Under the pieces are notes generated by a model. The model was not told where the DNA came from and did not search any database. It saw only the letters and a list, made by a program, of their open reading frames with translations. A program made the translations under genes and the position numbers. From positions 1 through 56,152 of the forward strand of contig JBBTBY010000027.1 in assembly GCA_038043445.1 (NCBI GenBank): a stretch of 56,152 nt of DNA, in the 5' to 3' direction. Origin of the DNA: Spirochaetota bacterium (GTDB taxonomy: Bacteria > Spirochaetota > Brachyspiria > Brachyspirales > JACRPF01). This document shows positions 9,601 through 17,851 of this stretch, piece by piece. The number at the start of each line of letters is the position of its first letter. Position 1 is the stretch's first letter.

Positions 9601-9934
9601 GAAGTTCAATAATCGCGAGGTCATGGATGTGTTCCGGAAGTACAATCTGAGCAGTGCGAAGACCGAATCGGTACGCGAAGCCGAGGAAGAGGCATCGCTC
9701 GATCGTTTCGAGAGATTCACCGATGCGGTGCGCGCGCTTGAGGACGGGAAATTATCGTTCATTGACTACCTGAAGCTTGCATATTCCGGGAATGTGAACC
9801 ATTTCCCGTATTACAAGAAGATAGTGTATCCGTTCGTGCTCGGTGCGTACCAATACGATCTGGCCGCGCTTGTGGCGATATTCACCATACTTTTCGCGGC
9901 GACAGCGGTGAAGCTCGAGCGTGACCGGCAGTAA
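6593..9934 (+). CDS. TerB-like / FHA-like / ABCG-type ATP-binding and permease fusion
   Basis: Half-transporter of 1113 residues with an unusual N-terminal extension. Residues 10-140 form a TerB-like helical domain with two acidic hairpins ('DEYVSDGTIPEAEKETL', 'AVDGINIIEAEIL'). Residues about 150-330 are an unassigned region. Residues about 335-420 look like an FHA domain ('VTIGNDKLCDVFV' through 'SGDVIEIARNYIIF'), although the usual GR, Ser and His phosphothreonine-binding residues are not present. Residues 430-660 are an ABC ATPase: Walker A G460-PSGSGKST, signature LSGGERKR, Walker B 'VLVLDEPTSGLS', H-loop 'VVIHQPS'. Residues 760-960 hold about five ABC-2 type membrane segments, and one more lies at the C-terminus. 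The order ATPase-then-permease is that of ABCG/White proteins. Substrate unknown. The TTG start at 6593 overlaps the preceding gene; no better ATG precedes the TerB part. Confidence 0.85.
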   Translation: MSSEIVDTDAAFKKENIAVFYKLLILIFNADEYVSDGTIPEAEKETLSNFLRIFSQYREDDIAFQNILSSKAETLDDVIAQLSALTSDVSFYYILQAYALCAVDGINIIEAEILTSIAEAVIKDARAMAIINSVFTVRDYDNPDILYIGNDPHLCDIVKTRDELSAYIIRRNDNYYLLTGVTRGLLRMNNNAAFDHILYRFDINDRFSVNNEGVSFADIMLRFELKNNDAHIAFFIVKKAMKSGTTFSIIPYDVEPSAGEVIGIITVKRSHISVMKNNQTVDITVGSHSVGREVYNGSIDDRILIDNHFLFDLSSDLSSIVFSNSITSKIIKSKEVTIGNDKLCDVFVPLTLPRNRVARLTLKYVKNRKWVLDTIEAHLPVSINNVPVRKRRAVARSGDVIEIARNYIIFDPDNNNVSLLKTKIHSVKANELTFRFRDGTNGITRLLFQNTNKDFCCIMGPSGSGKSTLVKLLTGYRPPEVAASLQFNNYPLYEHFDSFKKHIGYVSQEDLLFENLTVYENMFFYGRIKAPELDPAELDRKIINVLTELGIADKRDQVVGAPDARVLSGGERKRLNIGLELMSDVSVLVLDEPTSGLSSFDTIKIIDLLGAIAMQGKILYVVIHQPSLDVFMKFTHLILLDRGGHLAYFGATRTAFSYFSKYHVKSRSVRTPDDILEVLEAVKLTPDGETIYEYDSRNNKIPMRVKTPKQWSDEYYTRRYREFDTPSTADETASAEENILPEAAVLTVRHRLAQFIHLLARNFINKFRDRASTALSLFIPAVLAVFLSAVLRYQEGTSPYTLADNINIPKYLFLSSIIFIFLAVSNSISEVLKDRLVLDKEKLIGYSSVSYLIAKIAPLTLVCVYQVLIYTVISFLILGVPIFIAYDGITFVSLFLKFSLLSITASLSATALGLFVSCFLTSEKAAFLAVPLMIIPQIIFGGMFLNFNELKMLNLFAKNRPVPVLCNAIHSRWMYEGYLNVFRYDNPDKVVTFQTEAFTERFGKFNNREVMDVFRKYNLSSAKTESVREAEEEASLDRFERFTDAVRALEDGKLSFIDYLKLAYSGNVNHFPYYKKIVYPFVLGAYQYDLAALVAIFTILFAATAVKLERDRQ

Positions 9935-9948
9935 GCAGACGGCAGCGG

Positions 9949-10431
9949 CTACTTTTTACCCTTCTGCTTCGTCTTGCCCTCTTCCTCGAGCGGGGCATAG
10001 CCGAACGCATAGCCGACCCATGAGCCCTCGGTGGACGCTTTGTTGAGTTTTATCTTGATGAGGTATTCACCGGTATAATTCGGTTCGAACTGCACGAAGA
10101 CGCCTTTCGCGCCGCCGGATTCGGTGTTGCAGCACCAGCGCGTCTTTCCGCCGTAATCGTAGACCTCGATGCTGACATCGGCGACGCTTTCATCGCCGGC
10201 GGCGAGGAAGATGTACTTGTTCTCGGAGTAGAGCGTCGTCTGGATGACAAGGGCATACCCCTGATACGTATAGCCGATGTCGGTGGTCTCCGAATCGAAC
10301 ACGTAGGTGGGGAATTTCTTCGACATGTCGTTCATGTACTTCGTCATGTTCTTGCGTGCGACATCCTCGGATGCGGACATGAGGAATGCAAGAGCGAGGA
10401 CGGCGAAGAGGGAGACGCGTATCGTTTTCAT
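9949..10431 (-). CDS. Small secreted protein of unknown function
   Basis: Unrecognised exported protein of 160 residues. Residues 1-20 form a signal peptide (MKTIRVSLFAVLALAFLMSA). The mature part is predicted beta-rich, with 'YTYQGYALVIQTTLYSENKYIFLAAGD', a 'VEVYDYGGKTRWCCN'-like strand and 'GVFVQFEPNYTGEYLIKIKLNK', reminiscent of a small jelly-roll or pre-peptidase C-terminal-like domain. It ends in a Lys-rich tail. I start it at 10431 because GGAGGAAGCAG directly precedes that ATG; a longer reading to 10464 would run into the upstream gene. It is second in a two-gene operon with another exported protein, and its stop lies 14 bp from the convergent transporter stop. Confidence 0.7.
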   Translation of the reverse strand: MKTIRVSLFAVLALAFLMSASEDVARKNMTKYMNDMSKKFPTYVFDSETTDIGYTYQGYALVIQTTLYSENKYIFLAAGDESVADVSIEVYDYGGKTRWCCNTESGGAKGVFVQFEPNYTGEYLIKIKLNKASTEGSWVGYAFGYAPLEEEGKTKQKGKK

Positions 10432-10444
10432 CTGCTTCCTCCGA

Positions 10445-11227
10445 TCACTTCGTGATAACGGCAAGTTTCGTTCTGAACGCGCCGATCTGGTCGCGCAATG
10501 CGGTGAGTTCGGCTTTTGACAGCGTCTTGCCTTCCTTGATCGTCATCTTCGGTTTTACGGCGCGCAGGAAATCGATGATGTTCGCCATGCGCTTGTCGGC
10601 GTTCGCCTTCGCGAGGAAGTCATCGATCTCGATGGCGCGATTGAAGACTATGGTCGATGCGGGATTGTATTTCAGCAAGAGCCCATTGGCACCGATGTAG
10701 TTGAATTCGAGCCATGCGCCGAAGCCGATCTGGTCGACGATGGTCTTGTTCCCGGTGCGCCCGTAGTAGCGCTTGAGCTCGTCCTTGATATAGCGTATCT
10801 CCGACTCTATCTTACGGTAGCTTTCCGGCTTATCGTCCTTGAAATAATCGCCGAACTTCTGGACGCGTTTCTTTATGCTCACCAGTACCGAATCGTCATC
10901 GATGTCGATATCCCGCGTGAGGCGTATGATGTTCGTTGAGATGATGTTCACGTACTGTTCTTCGCGTGTTGCGGCAGCAACGCTCCAATTCGCGAAGAGC
11001 ACGCCGATCTGATATCCGACGACGTCCTTCTTCGGTTTGAGCTCATTGGTATAGATGAGCTTTTTCCAGTCGACATCCCTCAACTGGCGTTTGAGCGATA
11101 TGAACGCTGCCTCGGGCGGGAATATGACACGGATCGTCGTGTCGCCGCGCGGCGGCTTCTCGGCGGGGGTTACGAAGGCGGCTACGGCCATGAAAACGGT
11201 TGCAACGGCGAGAAGAAGGCGTTTCAT
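10445..11227 (-). CDS. Secreted protein of unknown function
   Basis: Unrecognised exported protein of 260 residues. Residues 1-22 form a signal peptide (MKRLLLAVATVFMAVAAFV). The remainder alternates charged helices and short strands, including 'VGYQIGVLFANWSVAAATREEQYV', which looks like a helix lining a fold core, and a long charged helical region (residues 110-160). No catalytic motif or repeat stands out. AGGAG precedes the ATG and a good promoter sits about 55 bp upstream. It is the first gene of an operon with the small exported protein that follows (10431-9949), the gap being 13 bp, so the two may act together in the periplasm. Confidence 0.7.
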   Translation of the reverse strand: MKRLLLAVATVFMAVAAFVTPAEKPPRGDTTIRVIFPPEAAFISLKRQLRDVDWKKLIYTNELKPKKDVVGYQIGVLFANWSVAAATREEQYVNIISTNIIRLTRDIDIDDDSVLVSIKKRVQKFGDYFKDDKPESYRKIESEIRYIKDELKRYYGRTGNKTIVDQIGFGAWLEFNYIGANGLLLKYNPASTIVFNRAIEIDDFLAKANADKRMANIIDFLRAVKPKMTIKEGKTLSKAELTALRDQIGAFRTKLAVITK

Positions 11228-11281
11228 CGTGCACTCCTATGGGTGTTCACCGCATGCGCAGGGCCATATGCGGATAGGGTG

Positions 11282-11309
11282 ATTATACCCCGCCGGCGGC
11301 ATTAGTCAA
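11282..11309 (-). promoter_or_regulatory. Sigma-70-type promoter for the two secreted-protein genes
   Basis: On the minus strand, TTGACT (11309-11304), a 16-bp spacer and a perfect TATAAT (11287-11282). Predicted start near 11275, giving a leader of about 50 nt with an AGGAG site before the ATG at 11227. Confidence 0.65.
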
Positions 11310-11341
11310 TACGATACCGGTCCCAAAAAAACCGGGAATCA

Positions 11342-11369
11342 TTGACTTTTTTTTCCGTTACGGTAGAAT
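11342..11369 (+). promoter_or_regulatory. Sigma-70-type promoter for guaB
   Basis: TTGACT (11342-11347), a 16-bp spacer and TAGAAT (11364-11369). Predicted start near 11376 gives a leader of only about 19 nt, with AAGGAG at 11383-11388. Confidence 0.65.
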
Positions 11370-11394
11370 CCTGAAAAGTGCCAAGGAGCATCCT

Positions 11395-12903
11395 ATGGCC
11401 GTATTCTATAACGAGCCTTCACGGACCTTCAACGAATTCCTTCTCATTCCTAATCTTACTGCGAAATCATGCGTGCCGGCCAACGTACGGCTCACTGCCC
11501 CCCTGGTGAAATTTAAAAAAGGGACTGAGAGCTCGCTTCACCTGAATATCCCCTTTGTTTCTTCCATAATGCAGTCGGTTTCCAATGATGCCATGGCCAT
11601 AGCCCTTGCGCGTGCCGGCGGGCTTTCCTTCATCTACTGTTCACAGTCGATAGAAGAAGAAGTTGCCATGGTCGGGCGAGTGAAGAAATACAAGGCGGGT
11701 TTTGTCGTCAGCGATTCGAACGTGCGTGCGGATGCCACGCTTGCCGATGTGCTTTCCCTCAAAGAGGTGACCGGTCATTCCACGGTTGCCGTAACCGATG
11801 ACGGAACGCCGAACGGGAAGCTCATCGGCATAGTCGGGAGCAAGGATTACCGCGCCGACAGGATGAAGCCGTCGACACCGGTATCGTCGTTCATGACGCC
11901 GTTCACCGATCTCGTGTACGGCAAGGAGGGGATATCCCTTTCTGAAGCGAACGATCTTATTTGGGACCATAAGCTGAACGCACTGCCTATCATAGACAAG
12001 GGGCAGAAGCTCATCTACATCGTGTTCCGGAAGGATTACAATGCGCACGAGGAGAACCCCAACGAGCTCCTCGATCCCCAAAAGCGGCTTGTGGTCGGTG
12101 CCGGCATCAATACACGCGATTTTTCCGAGCGCATCCCCGCCCTTGTCGAGGCGGGAGCGGACGTGTTCTGCCTGGATTCCTCCGACGGCTACTCGGAATG
12201 GCAGAAGGACACCATCGACTTCGTCAGGAAGAAATACGGCGATGCGGTGAAGATCGGCGCGGGCAATGTCGTCGACCGCGAAGGCTTCCTCTATCTCGTT
12301 GAGAACGGTGCGGATTTCGTGAAAGTGGGCATCGGCGGCGGCTCGATATGCATCACGCGCGAGCAGAAAGGCATTGGGCGCGGGCAGGCCACATCGATAA
12401 TGGAAGTGGCAAAGGCGCGCGATGAGCATTTCGCGAAGAGCGGCGTGTATGTGCCCATCTGTTCCGATGGCGGTCTGGTATACGACTATCACATCGTCCT
12501 TGCATTGGCCATGGGCGCCGATTTCGTCATGATGGGGCGCTACTTCGCGCGATTCGATGAAAGCCCGACGAGAAAGCTGCAGGTGAACGGCACCTACGTG
12601 AAGGAATACTGGGGCGAAGGATCCAACCGCGCGCGCAACTGGCAGCGATACGATATGGGCGGCAAGAACCGCCTCGCTTTCGAAGAGGGCGTTGATTCCT
12701 ATGTGCCCTATGCCGGCAAGCTCAAGGACAATGTCGATATCACACTGTCGAAAGTGCGTTCAACGATGTGCAATTGCGGCGCAACATCCATCGCGGAACT
12801 CCAGAAGACGGCACGGCTTACGCTCGTTTCATCGACGAGCATTGTCGAGGGAGGGGCGCATGATGTCATACCGAAAGAACAGAACGTCGATGTCGATGAC
12901 TAG
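11395..12903 (+). CDS. guaB: IMP dehydrogenase
   Basis: Converts IMP to XMP with NAD+, the committed step of guanine nucleotide synthesis, in the cytosol. At 502 residues it has the usual TIM-barrel length with an inserted CBS pair (about residues 100-220; '[20 protein letters not shown]' is one half). The catalytic loop '[18 protein letters not shown]' carries nucleophile C319. The flap region contains the expected '[15 protein letters not shown]' segment, and the C-terminus ends near '[10 protein letters not shown]'. AAGGAG lies 6 nt before the ATG. The gene has its own promoter and overlaps the start of the following exported-protein gene by 44 bp. It is not beside guaA. Confidence 0.95.
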   Translation: MAVFYNEPSRTFNEFLLIPNLTAKSCVPANVRLTAPLVKFKKGTESSLHLNIPFVSSIMQSVSNDAMAIALARAGGLSFIYCSQSIEEEVAMVGRVKKYKAGFVVSDSNVRADATLADVLSLKEVTGHSTVAVTDDGTPNGKLIGIVGSKDYRADRMKPSTPVSSFMTPFTDLVYGKEGISLSEANDLIWDHKLNALPIIDKGQKLIYIVFRKDYNAHEENPNELLDPQKRLVVGAGINTRDFSERIPALVEAGADVFCLDSSDGYSEWQKDTIDFVRKKYGDAVKIGAGNVVDREGFLYLVENGADFVKVGIGGGSICITREQKGIGRGQATSIMEVAKARDEHFAKSGVYVPICSDGGLVYDYHIVLALAMGADFVMMGRYFARFDESPTRKLQVNGTYVKEYWGEGSNRARNWQRYDMGGKNRLAFEEGVDSYVPYAGKLKDNVDITLSKVRSTMCNCGATSIAELQKTARLTLVSSTSIVEGGAHDVIPKEQNVDVDD

Positions 12904-14863
12904 CAGCACAGTACGCGGGCTCTTTTCCGTACAACAGCTGTCCAGAGCGACCGTTGCGTGCTGTGTATGGTGTGCATCGGTATTCGGTGCAGTACTGCCC
13001 GGCACGACGAACACAGCGCCGGCGAACAATGTGCAGTTCGATACGATATATGCGCTCGCGCTGGAGCTTGATGCGGAGGCGATTCAGAAACGCTATGCCG
13101 CAAAGGCGAAGATCACCGCTCTGCAGCCGCGGGATATGGCTATCGTACGCGCTTTGCTTGCGCACAAGGATATTACGCCCGAGGTCAAGGGGAAAGCGTT
13201 CTGTGCGATGCTCTGCTGCCTCAATGACGTCGACCTGGTCGTGAATCTTGACGAACTGCTTGATGCGTACGGAACGGTGGACCCCCGATGCGATTTTCTC
13301 GCTGATGAATTCGACCGGCTCATCCGGCGCGACCCCGTCCGGTATCGTTCCCTTTTTGCCGCGGTCACATCGTGCATGTACAGCGCGACCGGGCGGCCGA
13401 TAGTGGGCGGCATGCTCGTGATGCGCATGGACCCGTCGTTCGTGCTCTCATCCTTTCGGCAGGCGGTCGTCGATATGGTGAACGGCAGTACCGATACGCC
13501 GTTCTCATCGCATCCCCTCTGGCCGTCATATCTTGACCGCATGCTCATGTGCGACCATTCGGCGAAAGCCCTTGCCGCACTGGGAAAGGACCTTCAGCAG
13601 GTGCCGGAGATCGGCAAACGCAGTGTTGAGCGCCGCAGGATAGACCCGCTGCTGTACAACGAGATGAAGACGGAGGCCGCAGCATGCGCACGGATGACCG
13701 CAGAGCGCGAAAAGGGGCTCGAGGAATATAAGGCATATCGGATATCCCTGTTCGGTACCGGGACAAGTCTGTTCCCGCCCGCGAAGGACCTTGATGATGT
13801 CCTCGGCATCATGACCAATCGTTCACGAGAGCTCTATCATTATGAGGCGCGGATGGTGCTTGATGCGGTCACTGCCGCCAATGCAGGGATGATCAACAGC
13901 GCCATCATACATTACTACTCCGTGCTCCCGGAGAACAATCATGTGACGCGCGGGGTGCTTCTTGAAGGATACGTACGCACGATGAACATCATGAACGAGG
14001 CGTTCGTTGATGCGGTGAAAGCGGCGTTCGCCAGGGATACTCTTGCCATCGATCGATTGCGTGCCATGCTCGGGAAAAAGATGTCCGCCGATCAATTCGT
14101 TACGGCGATGAGTATGCTTGTCCCTGACAGGGAGCGCCGGATCACCGCAGTGTTTCCCGTCAGTATTCTTGTCGACGGTGCCAGGCTGGGGGATCGCGAG
14201 GCGTGTAAACTGCTTGCCACCGCGTACCTTTCGGGGCAATTGTCCCCCGAAGAACGCCGGCTGGTCACCGGATGCCTCGGGGAGACCGTGCGTGTGAGCC
14301 AGACGCTTTCCGATATCGCATCGAGCGGCCTTGCCGAAATAGCTCAATTCGAGAAGGGTACGGCCCCGGCGAGCGCTGAGGCGATGCATGACCGGATGTC
14401 CGCGGGGAATGCATCACTCATACTCATGCGCAATCTCGCGTCGGTATATCTGGTGCAGGGGGTGCCGCTCAATGAAAAGGTGCTTGATCTCCTGATACGG
14501 TATCACGCCTTCCGTTCGACGAAGGGCATCTCCGATTACGACAAGAATGCTTTGCCGATAACGCACGTGCGTTCGCTCATCTATACCGAAGCAGCCTCAC
14601 GGTCCATTCCCGATACGTACGGTGTGCGCGAGAAACTTGCCCAGGTTCTCGGAGCGAATAAGGACTTGACGGCCGCGCTTTTCTCGAATATCTACAGCAA
14701 GAACAAGAACTCCGAACGGATACGCGAGCTTCTGCTCCTTCTGAAAAAGCATCAGGGGATCTCTGAGCTGTCGTTCGGCGGCAAGGTCGATAAAGAACAA
14801 TTCACGATAGTGTTCCGACTCGACGATGAGGACCGGCTTACGGTCTCGAAAGAAGGCAAATAG
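12860..14863 (+). CDS. Large exported helical protein of unknown function
   Basis: I do not recognise this 667-residue protein. It begins with a basic stretch and a hydrophobic segment (about residues 20-45, containing '[17 protein letters not shown]') that acts as a signal peptide or membrane anchor. The rest is almost wholly alpha-helical, with repeated short helices typical of HEAT-like solenoids, and no catalytic motif. I place the start at the ATG at 12860, where GGGAGGGG precedes it; ATGs at 12863, 12890 and 12896 are alternatives. The first 44 bp overlap the end of guaB in another frame, so the two are probably co-transcribed. This looks like a chance operon; no purine link is visible. 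Confidence 0.7.
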   Translation: MMSYRKNRTSMSMTSSTVRGLFSVQQLSRATVACCVWCASVFGAVLPGTTNTAPANNVQFDTIYALALELDAEAIQKRYAAKAKITALQPRDMAIVRALLAHKDITPEVKGKAFCAMLCCLNDVDLVVNLDELLDAYGTVDPRCDFLADEFDRLIRRDPVRYRSLFAAVTSCMYSATGRPIVGGMLVMRMDPSFVLSSFRQAVVDMVNGSTDTPFSSHPLWPSYLDRMLMCDHSAKALAALGKDLQQVPEIGKRSVERRRIDPLLYNEMKTEAAACARMTAEREKGLEEYKAYRISLFGTGTSLFPPAKDLDDVLGIMTNRSRELYHYEARMVLDAVTAANAGMINSAIIHYYSVLPENNHVTRGVLLEGYVRTMNIMNEAFVDAVKAAFARDTLAIDRLRAMLGKKMSADQFVTAMSMLVPDRERRITAVFPVSILVDGARLGDREACKLLATAYLSGQLSPEERRLVTGCLGETVRVSQTLSDIASSGLAEIAQFEKGTAPASAEAMHDRMSAGNASLILMRNLASVYLVQGVPLNEKVLDLLIRYHAFRSTKGISDYDKNALPITHVRSLIYTEAASRSIPDTYGVREKLAQVLGANKDLTAALFSNIYSKNKNSERIRELLLLLKKHQGISELSFGGKVDKEQFTIVFRLDDEDRLTVSKEGK

Positions 14864-14920
14864 TCCTCGGCCCGCGGTCGAAACAGGATATTCGGGTGCA
14901 TCCTTTTCGGTCGGGATTCA

Positions 14921-14948
14921 TTGCCATATAATTCGTTTTTGTTATACT
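14921..14948 (+). promoter_or_regulatory. Sigma-70-type promoter for nifU-nifS
   Basis: TTGCCA (14921-14926), a 16-bp spacer and TATACT (14943-14948). Predicted start near 14955, about 12 nt before the ATG, so the mRNA leader is very short. No IscR-like operator was recognised. Confidence 0.6.
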
Positions 14949-14966
14949 AATGACCACGGAGCCATT

Positions 14967-15824
14967 ATGTGGGACTATTCAAAAAAAGTTAAGGACCATT
15001 TCGTCAATCCGCGCAATGTCGGGGAGATAGAGAATCCCGAAGCGGATGCGCTCATCGGCAATATAAGCTGCGGGGATGCGCTCAAACTCACGCTTCGCAT
15101 CGACAAGGCGAAGAATATCATCACCGATGCCAGGTTCAAGACCTTCGGCTGCGCGTCGGCCATCGCCTCATCGAGCATTCTCACCGAAATGGTGAAGGGA
15201 AAGACCGTGGATGCGGCGCTCGCGATATCCAATGCCGATATCGCGAAGGAACTGGACGGGCTTCCCGAAGAGAAAATGCATTGCTCCGTCATGGGAAAAG
15301 AGGCGCTCGAACAGGCGCTCAATAAATATCTCGGCAAAGCGGCACCCGAAGGTGCGCATAATGATGACGATGAAGGCTATATCGTCTGCAAATGCTTCGG
15401 CGTGACGAACAAGAAGATAGAGCGCGCGATACGCGAGAATAATCTCACCACCGTGGAACAGGTGACCAATTACACCAAGGCGGGCGGTATGTGCGGCGCG
15501 TGCAAGCCGCAGATAGAGGACATCATCGAGGATGTGCGCCGTGCAATGGGGAAGGAAGTGAAGAAGGAAGCCCCGCGCGTGCTCACCATGGTGCAGAAGA
15601 TGAAGCTCATCGAGGAGACGCTTCAAAGCGAGATACGCCCCGAACTTGAAAAGGACGGCGGCGGCGTGGAGCTCATCGATATCGACGGCAACCGCGTTGT
15701 CATTCAGCTGCGCGGGATGTGCTCCGGCTGTCATGTTTCAAGCGTGACAATAAAATCGTTCATAGAGCCGAAACTCCGCGAATTCGTATCGCCTGAACTC
15801 ACCGTCGAAGAGGCGAAACAATGA
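14967..15824 (+). CDS. nifU: Full-length NifU iron-sulfur scaffold protein
   Basis: Scaffold on which Fe-S clusters are assembled before transfer to apo-proteins. At 285 residues it has all three NifU modules. The IscU-like N-terminal domain carries C35, C62 and C106, the positions known from Azotobacter NifU. A central Bfd-like 2Fe-2S domain has 'VCKCFGV' and 'GGMCGACK'. The C-terminal Nfu domain has 'RGMCSGCHVSSVTIK', a CxxC. The ATG at 14967 is preceded by GGAG. The gene overlaps the desulfurase gene by ATGA, a classical nifU-nifS pair. No nitrogenase genes are in view, so it probably serves general Fe-S assembly, as in several bacteria that lack isc and suf. Confidence 0.94.
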   Translation: MWDYSKKVKDHFVNPRNVGEIENPEADALIGNISCGDALKLTLRIDKAKNIITDARFKTFGCASAIASSSILTEMVKGKTVDAALAISNADIAKELDGLPEEKMHCSVMGKEALEQALNKYLGKAAPEGAHNDDDEGYIVCKCFGVTNKKIERAIRENNLTTVEQVTNYTKAGGMCGACKPQIEDIIEDVRRAMGKEVKKEAPRVLTMVQKMKLIEETLQSEIRPELEKDGGGVELIDIDGNRVVIQLRGMCSGCHVSSVTIKSFIEPKLREFVSPELTVEEAKQ

Positions 15825-16993
15825 GCGCAAAAATAATTTACGTCGACAATAATGCCACGACTGCGGTAGCGCCCGAGGTGTATCAGTCAATGATACCCTT
15901 TCTCACCGAACGCTATGGTAATCCGTCGAGCATTCATACCTTCGGCGGTCTTGTCGCGCGGGACATCGAACGCGCTCGTGAAGAACTTGCCGCGCTCATC
16001 GGCGCCGAGCCCTATGAGATACTTTTTACTTCCTGCGGTACCGAAAGCGATAATGCCGCGATATGGGGTATACTCGAGGCGAACCCGGACAAAAATCACA
16101 TCATCACGAGCAAGGTGGAACACCCGGCGATCTTGAATACGCTCCGTGCGCTCGAACGTACGGGATATGAAGTGACCTATCTCGGTGTTGACAAGAACGG
16201 ACAGATGGATCTCGCCGAACTTGCGCGGGCGGTCAAGCCGACCACCGTGCTCATCACCATGATGTACGCGAACAATGAGACCGGCGTGATATTCCCTATC
16301 GAAGAGATCGGCGCCATCGCGAAGGAACACGGCGTGATGTTCCACACCGATGCGGTGCAGGCGGTCGGAAAAGTGCCGCTCGATATGCGCAAAAGCACGG
16401 TCGATCTGCTTTCGCTTTCCGGGCATAAGCTCCATGCCCCCAAGGGCATCGGCGCGCTCTTCATACGCAAAGGTACGCGCATACGCCCGTTCATTACCGG
16501 CGGCCATCAGGAACGCGGGCGCCGCGGCGGTACGGAAAATGTCGCATCCATAGTCGGCCTCGGCAAAGCGGCCGAGCTCGCGCGAACGCATCTTTCCGAT
16601 GAGATACGCGATCTATCGGCGCTGCGCGATTCGCTTGAGCAAAAAGTTACCGCACGGATACCGCTTACAAAGATCAACGGCGGCGAGACGAAGCGTCTGC
16701 CGAACACGGCGAACATAAGTTTCAAGTTCATCGAAGGCGAGGCGATACTCCTCATGCTCGACGAGCACGGCATCTGCGCATCGAGCGGCTCCGCCTGTAC
16801 GTCAGGATCGCTCGAACCGTCGCATGTGCTCCGCGCCATGGGCGTGCCGTTCGAATTCGCGCACGGATCGATACGCTTCAGCTTCAGCCGCTACAATACC
16901 ATGGCGGACGTCGACCTCATCACGAAGACGATAGCGCCGATCATTGAACGCCTGCGCGCGCTTTCGCCGTATTCAGAAGCGCGGCCGATGTGA
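15821..16993 (+). CDS. nifS: Cysteine desulfurase (NifS/IscS type)
   Basis: PLP enzyme that takes sulfur from cysteine as a persulfide and gives it to the NifU scaffold. Its 390 residues match the NifS length. The N-terminal 'YVDNNATTAVAPEV' motif is present, as are 'THP'-like cofactor contacts and the PLP lysine K203 in 'LSLSGHKLHAPKGIG'. The flexible catalytic loop 'ASSGSACTSGS' carries active-site C326. The start overlaps the nifU stop, so the two proteins are made together. The loop length fits group I (NifS/IscS) desulfurases. Confidence 0.94.
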   Translation: MSAKIIYVDNNATTAVAPEVYQSMIPFLTERYGNPSSIHTFGGLVARDIERAREELAALIGAEPYEILFTSCGTESDNAAIWGILEANPDKNHIITSKVEHPAILNTLRALERTGYEVTYLGVDKNGQMDLAELARAVKPTTVLITMMYANNETGVIFPIEEIGAIAKEHGVMFHTDAVQAVGKVPLDMRKSTVDLLSLSGHKLHAPKGIGALFIRKGTRIRPFITGGHQERGRRGGTENVASIVGLGKAAELARTHLSDEIRDLSALRDSLEQKVTARIPLTKINGGETKRLPNTANISFKFIEGEAILLMLDEHGICASSGSACTSGSLEPSHVLRAMGVPFEFAHGSIRFSFSRYNTMADVDLITKTIAPIIERLRALSPYSEARPM

Positions 16994-17031
16994 CGGCGGC
17001 GCAAGAATAGCGACGCCGGATCAGCGGCGGG

Positions 17032-17059
17032 TTGACATTTCCCTTTCCATGCATACCAT
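17032..17059 (+). promoter_or_regulatory. Promoter predicting a leaderless AraC-family mRNA
   Basis: Perfect TTGACA (17032-17037), a 16-bp spacer and TACCAT (17054-17059). The ATG of the regulator begins exactly 7 nt after the -10 box, at the predicted transcription start. There is no Shine-Dalgarno site. Confidence 0.5.
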
Positions 17060-17065
17060 ACAGCA

Positions 17066-17848
17066 ATGGACCCGATACGCCCGCTCTATGCCGCACGCGT
17101 TACGAACACCGTGTCCCTCTCGGCCGTACCGCACACGCATGATTTCCATCAATTCCTTTACATCTTCCGCGGCCGCTGCAGTATGGGCTGTGACGGCACG
17201 AAATTCACGGTACGTGCCCGGCAATTAGCGATAATCAAACCCGGTACCGAGCATGCATTCGATTTTCCGAAGAAGGACGAGATGCTCTGCGATATCTTCC
17301 AGATGAAATGCCGCGTCACGGACGATATTATCGGCGAGGCGGCGGTGCCCATGATCGTCGACTGTACCGCGCGCCGCGGTGAAGTGGAAAGCGCCTGCGA
17401 TCTCATGGTGCGCGCTTCCGAGGGCGGCGGCCCCGTCGAACGGGCGATGGGGGGCCTATTGCGATATCTTTTCGCCATGCTCGAATCGCTTTCACGGGAA
17501 ACGGAAACGACCGCTGTCGATGCACGTATACGGCGCGTACTCGCAGCCATCGATGCGCATCCGGAAAGGCCGATAAGCGTCCGTGCGCTCGCCGAGGCGG
17601 CATCGCTCAATGAAAGTTATTTCATACGATTGTTCAGGCGCAATACCGGCAAGTCGCCGTCCGAGTACGCCATCCATCGGCGCATGGAGCATGCACGCGC
17701 CATGCTCGTGTTCTCATCGGCGACCCTCGCCGAGATAGCGCGCAATGCCGGGTATAATAATTATCATCATTTTTCGAACCAGTTCACGAAGGCGTTCGGC
17801 ATGCGTCCGCGCGATTATCGTGAGCGTTCGGGAATGTCGGCCCAGTGA
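17066..17848 (+). CDS. AraC-family transcriptional regulator with cupin sensor
   Basis: DNA-binding regulator of 260 residues. Residues 1-100 form a cupin-like ligand pocket ('HTHDFHQFLYIFRGRC', 'IKPGTEHAF'). Residues 155-258 are the double helix-turn-helix AraC domain: first HTH 'SVRALAEAASLNESYFIRLFRRNTG', second HTH 'TLAEIARNAGYNNYHHFSNQFTKAFG', then 'RPRDYRE'. Such proteins usually sense a sugar-like small molecule and activate nearby genes. The only usable start is the ATG at 17066, since the cupin begins within 20 residues. It is convergent with nuoL (3 bp between the stops) and has no obvious adjacent target, so its regulon is unclear. Confidence 0.88.
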   Translation: MDPIRPLYAARVTNTVSLSAVPHTHDFHQFLYIFRGRCSMGCDGTKFTVRARQLAIIKPGTEHAFDFPKKDEMLCDIFQMKCRVTDDIIGEAAVPMIVDCTARRGEVESACDLMVRASEGGGPVERAMGGLLRYLFAMLESLSRETETTAVDARIRRVLAAIDAHPERPISVRALAEAASLNESYFIRLFRRNTGKSPSEYAIHRRMEHARAMLVFSSATLAEIARNAGYNNYHHFSNQFTKAFGMRPRDYRERSGMSAQ

Positions 17849-17851
17849 CGA

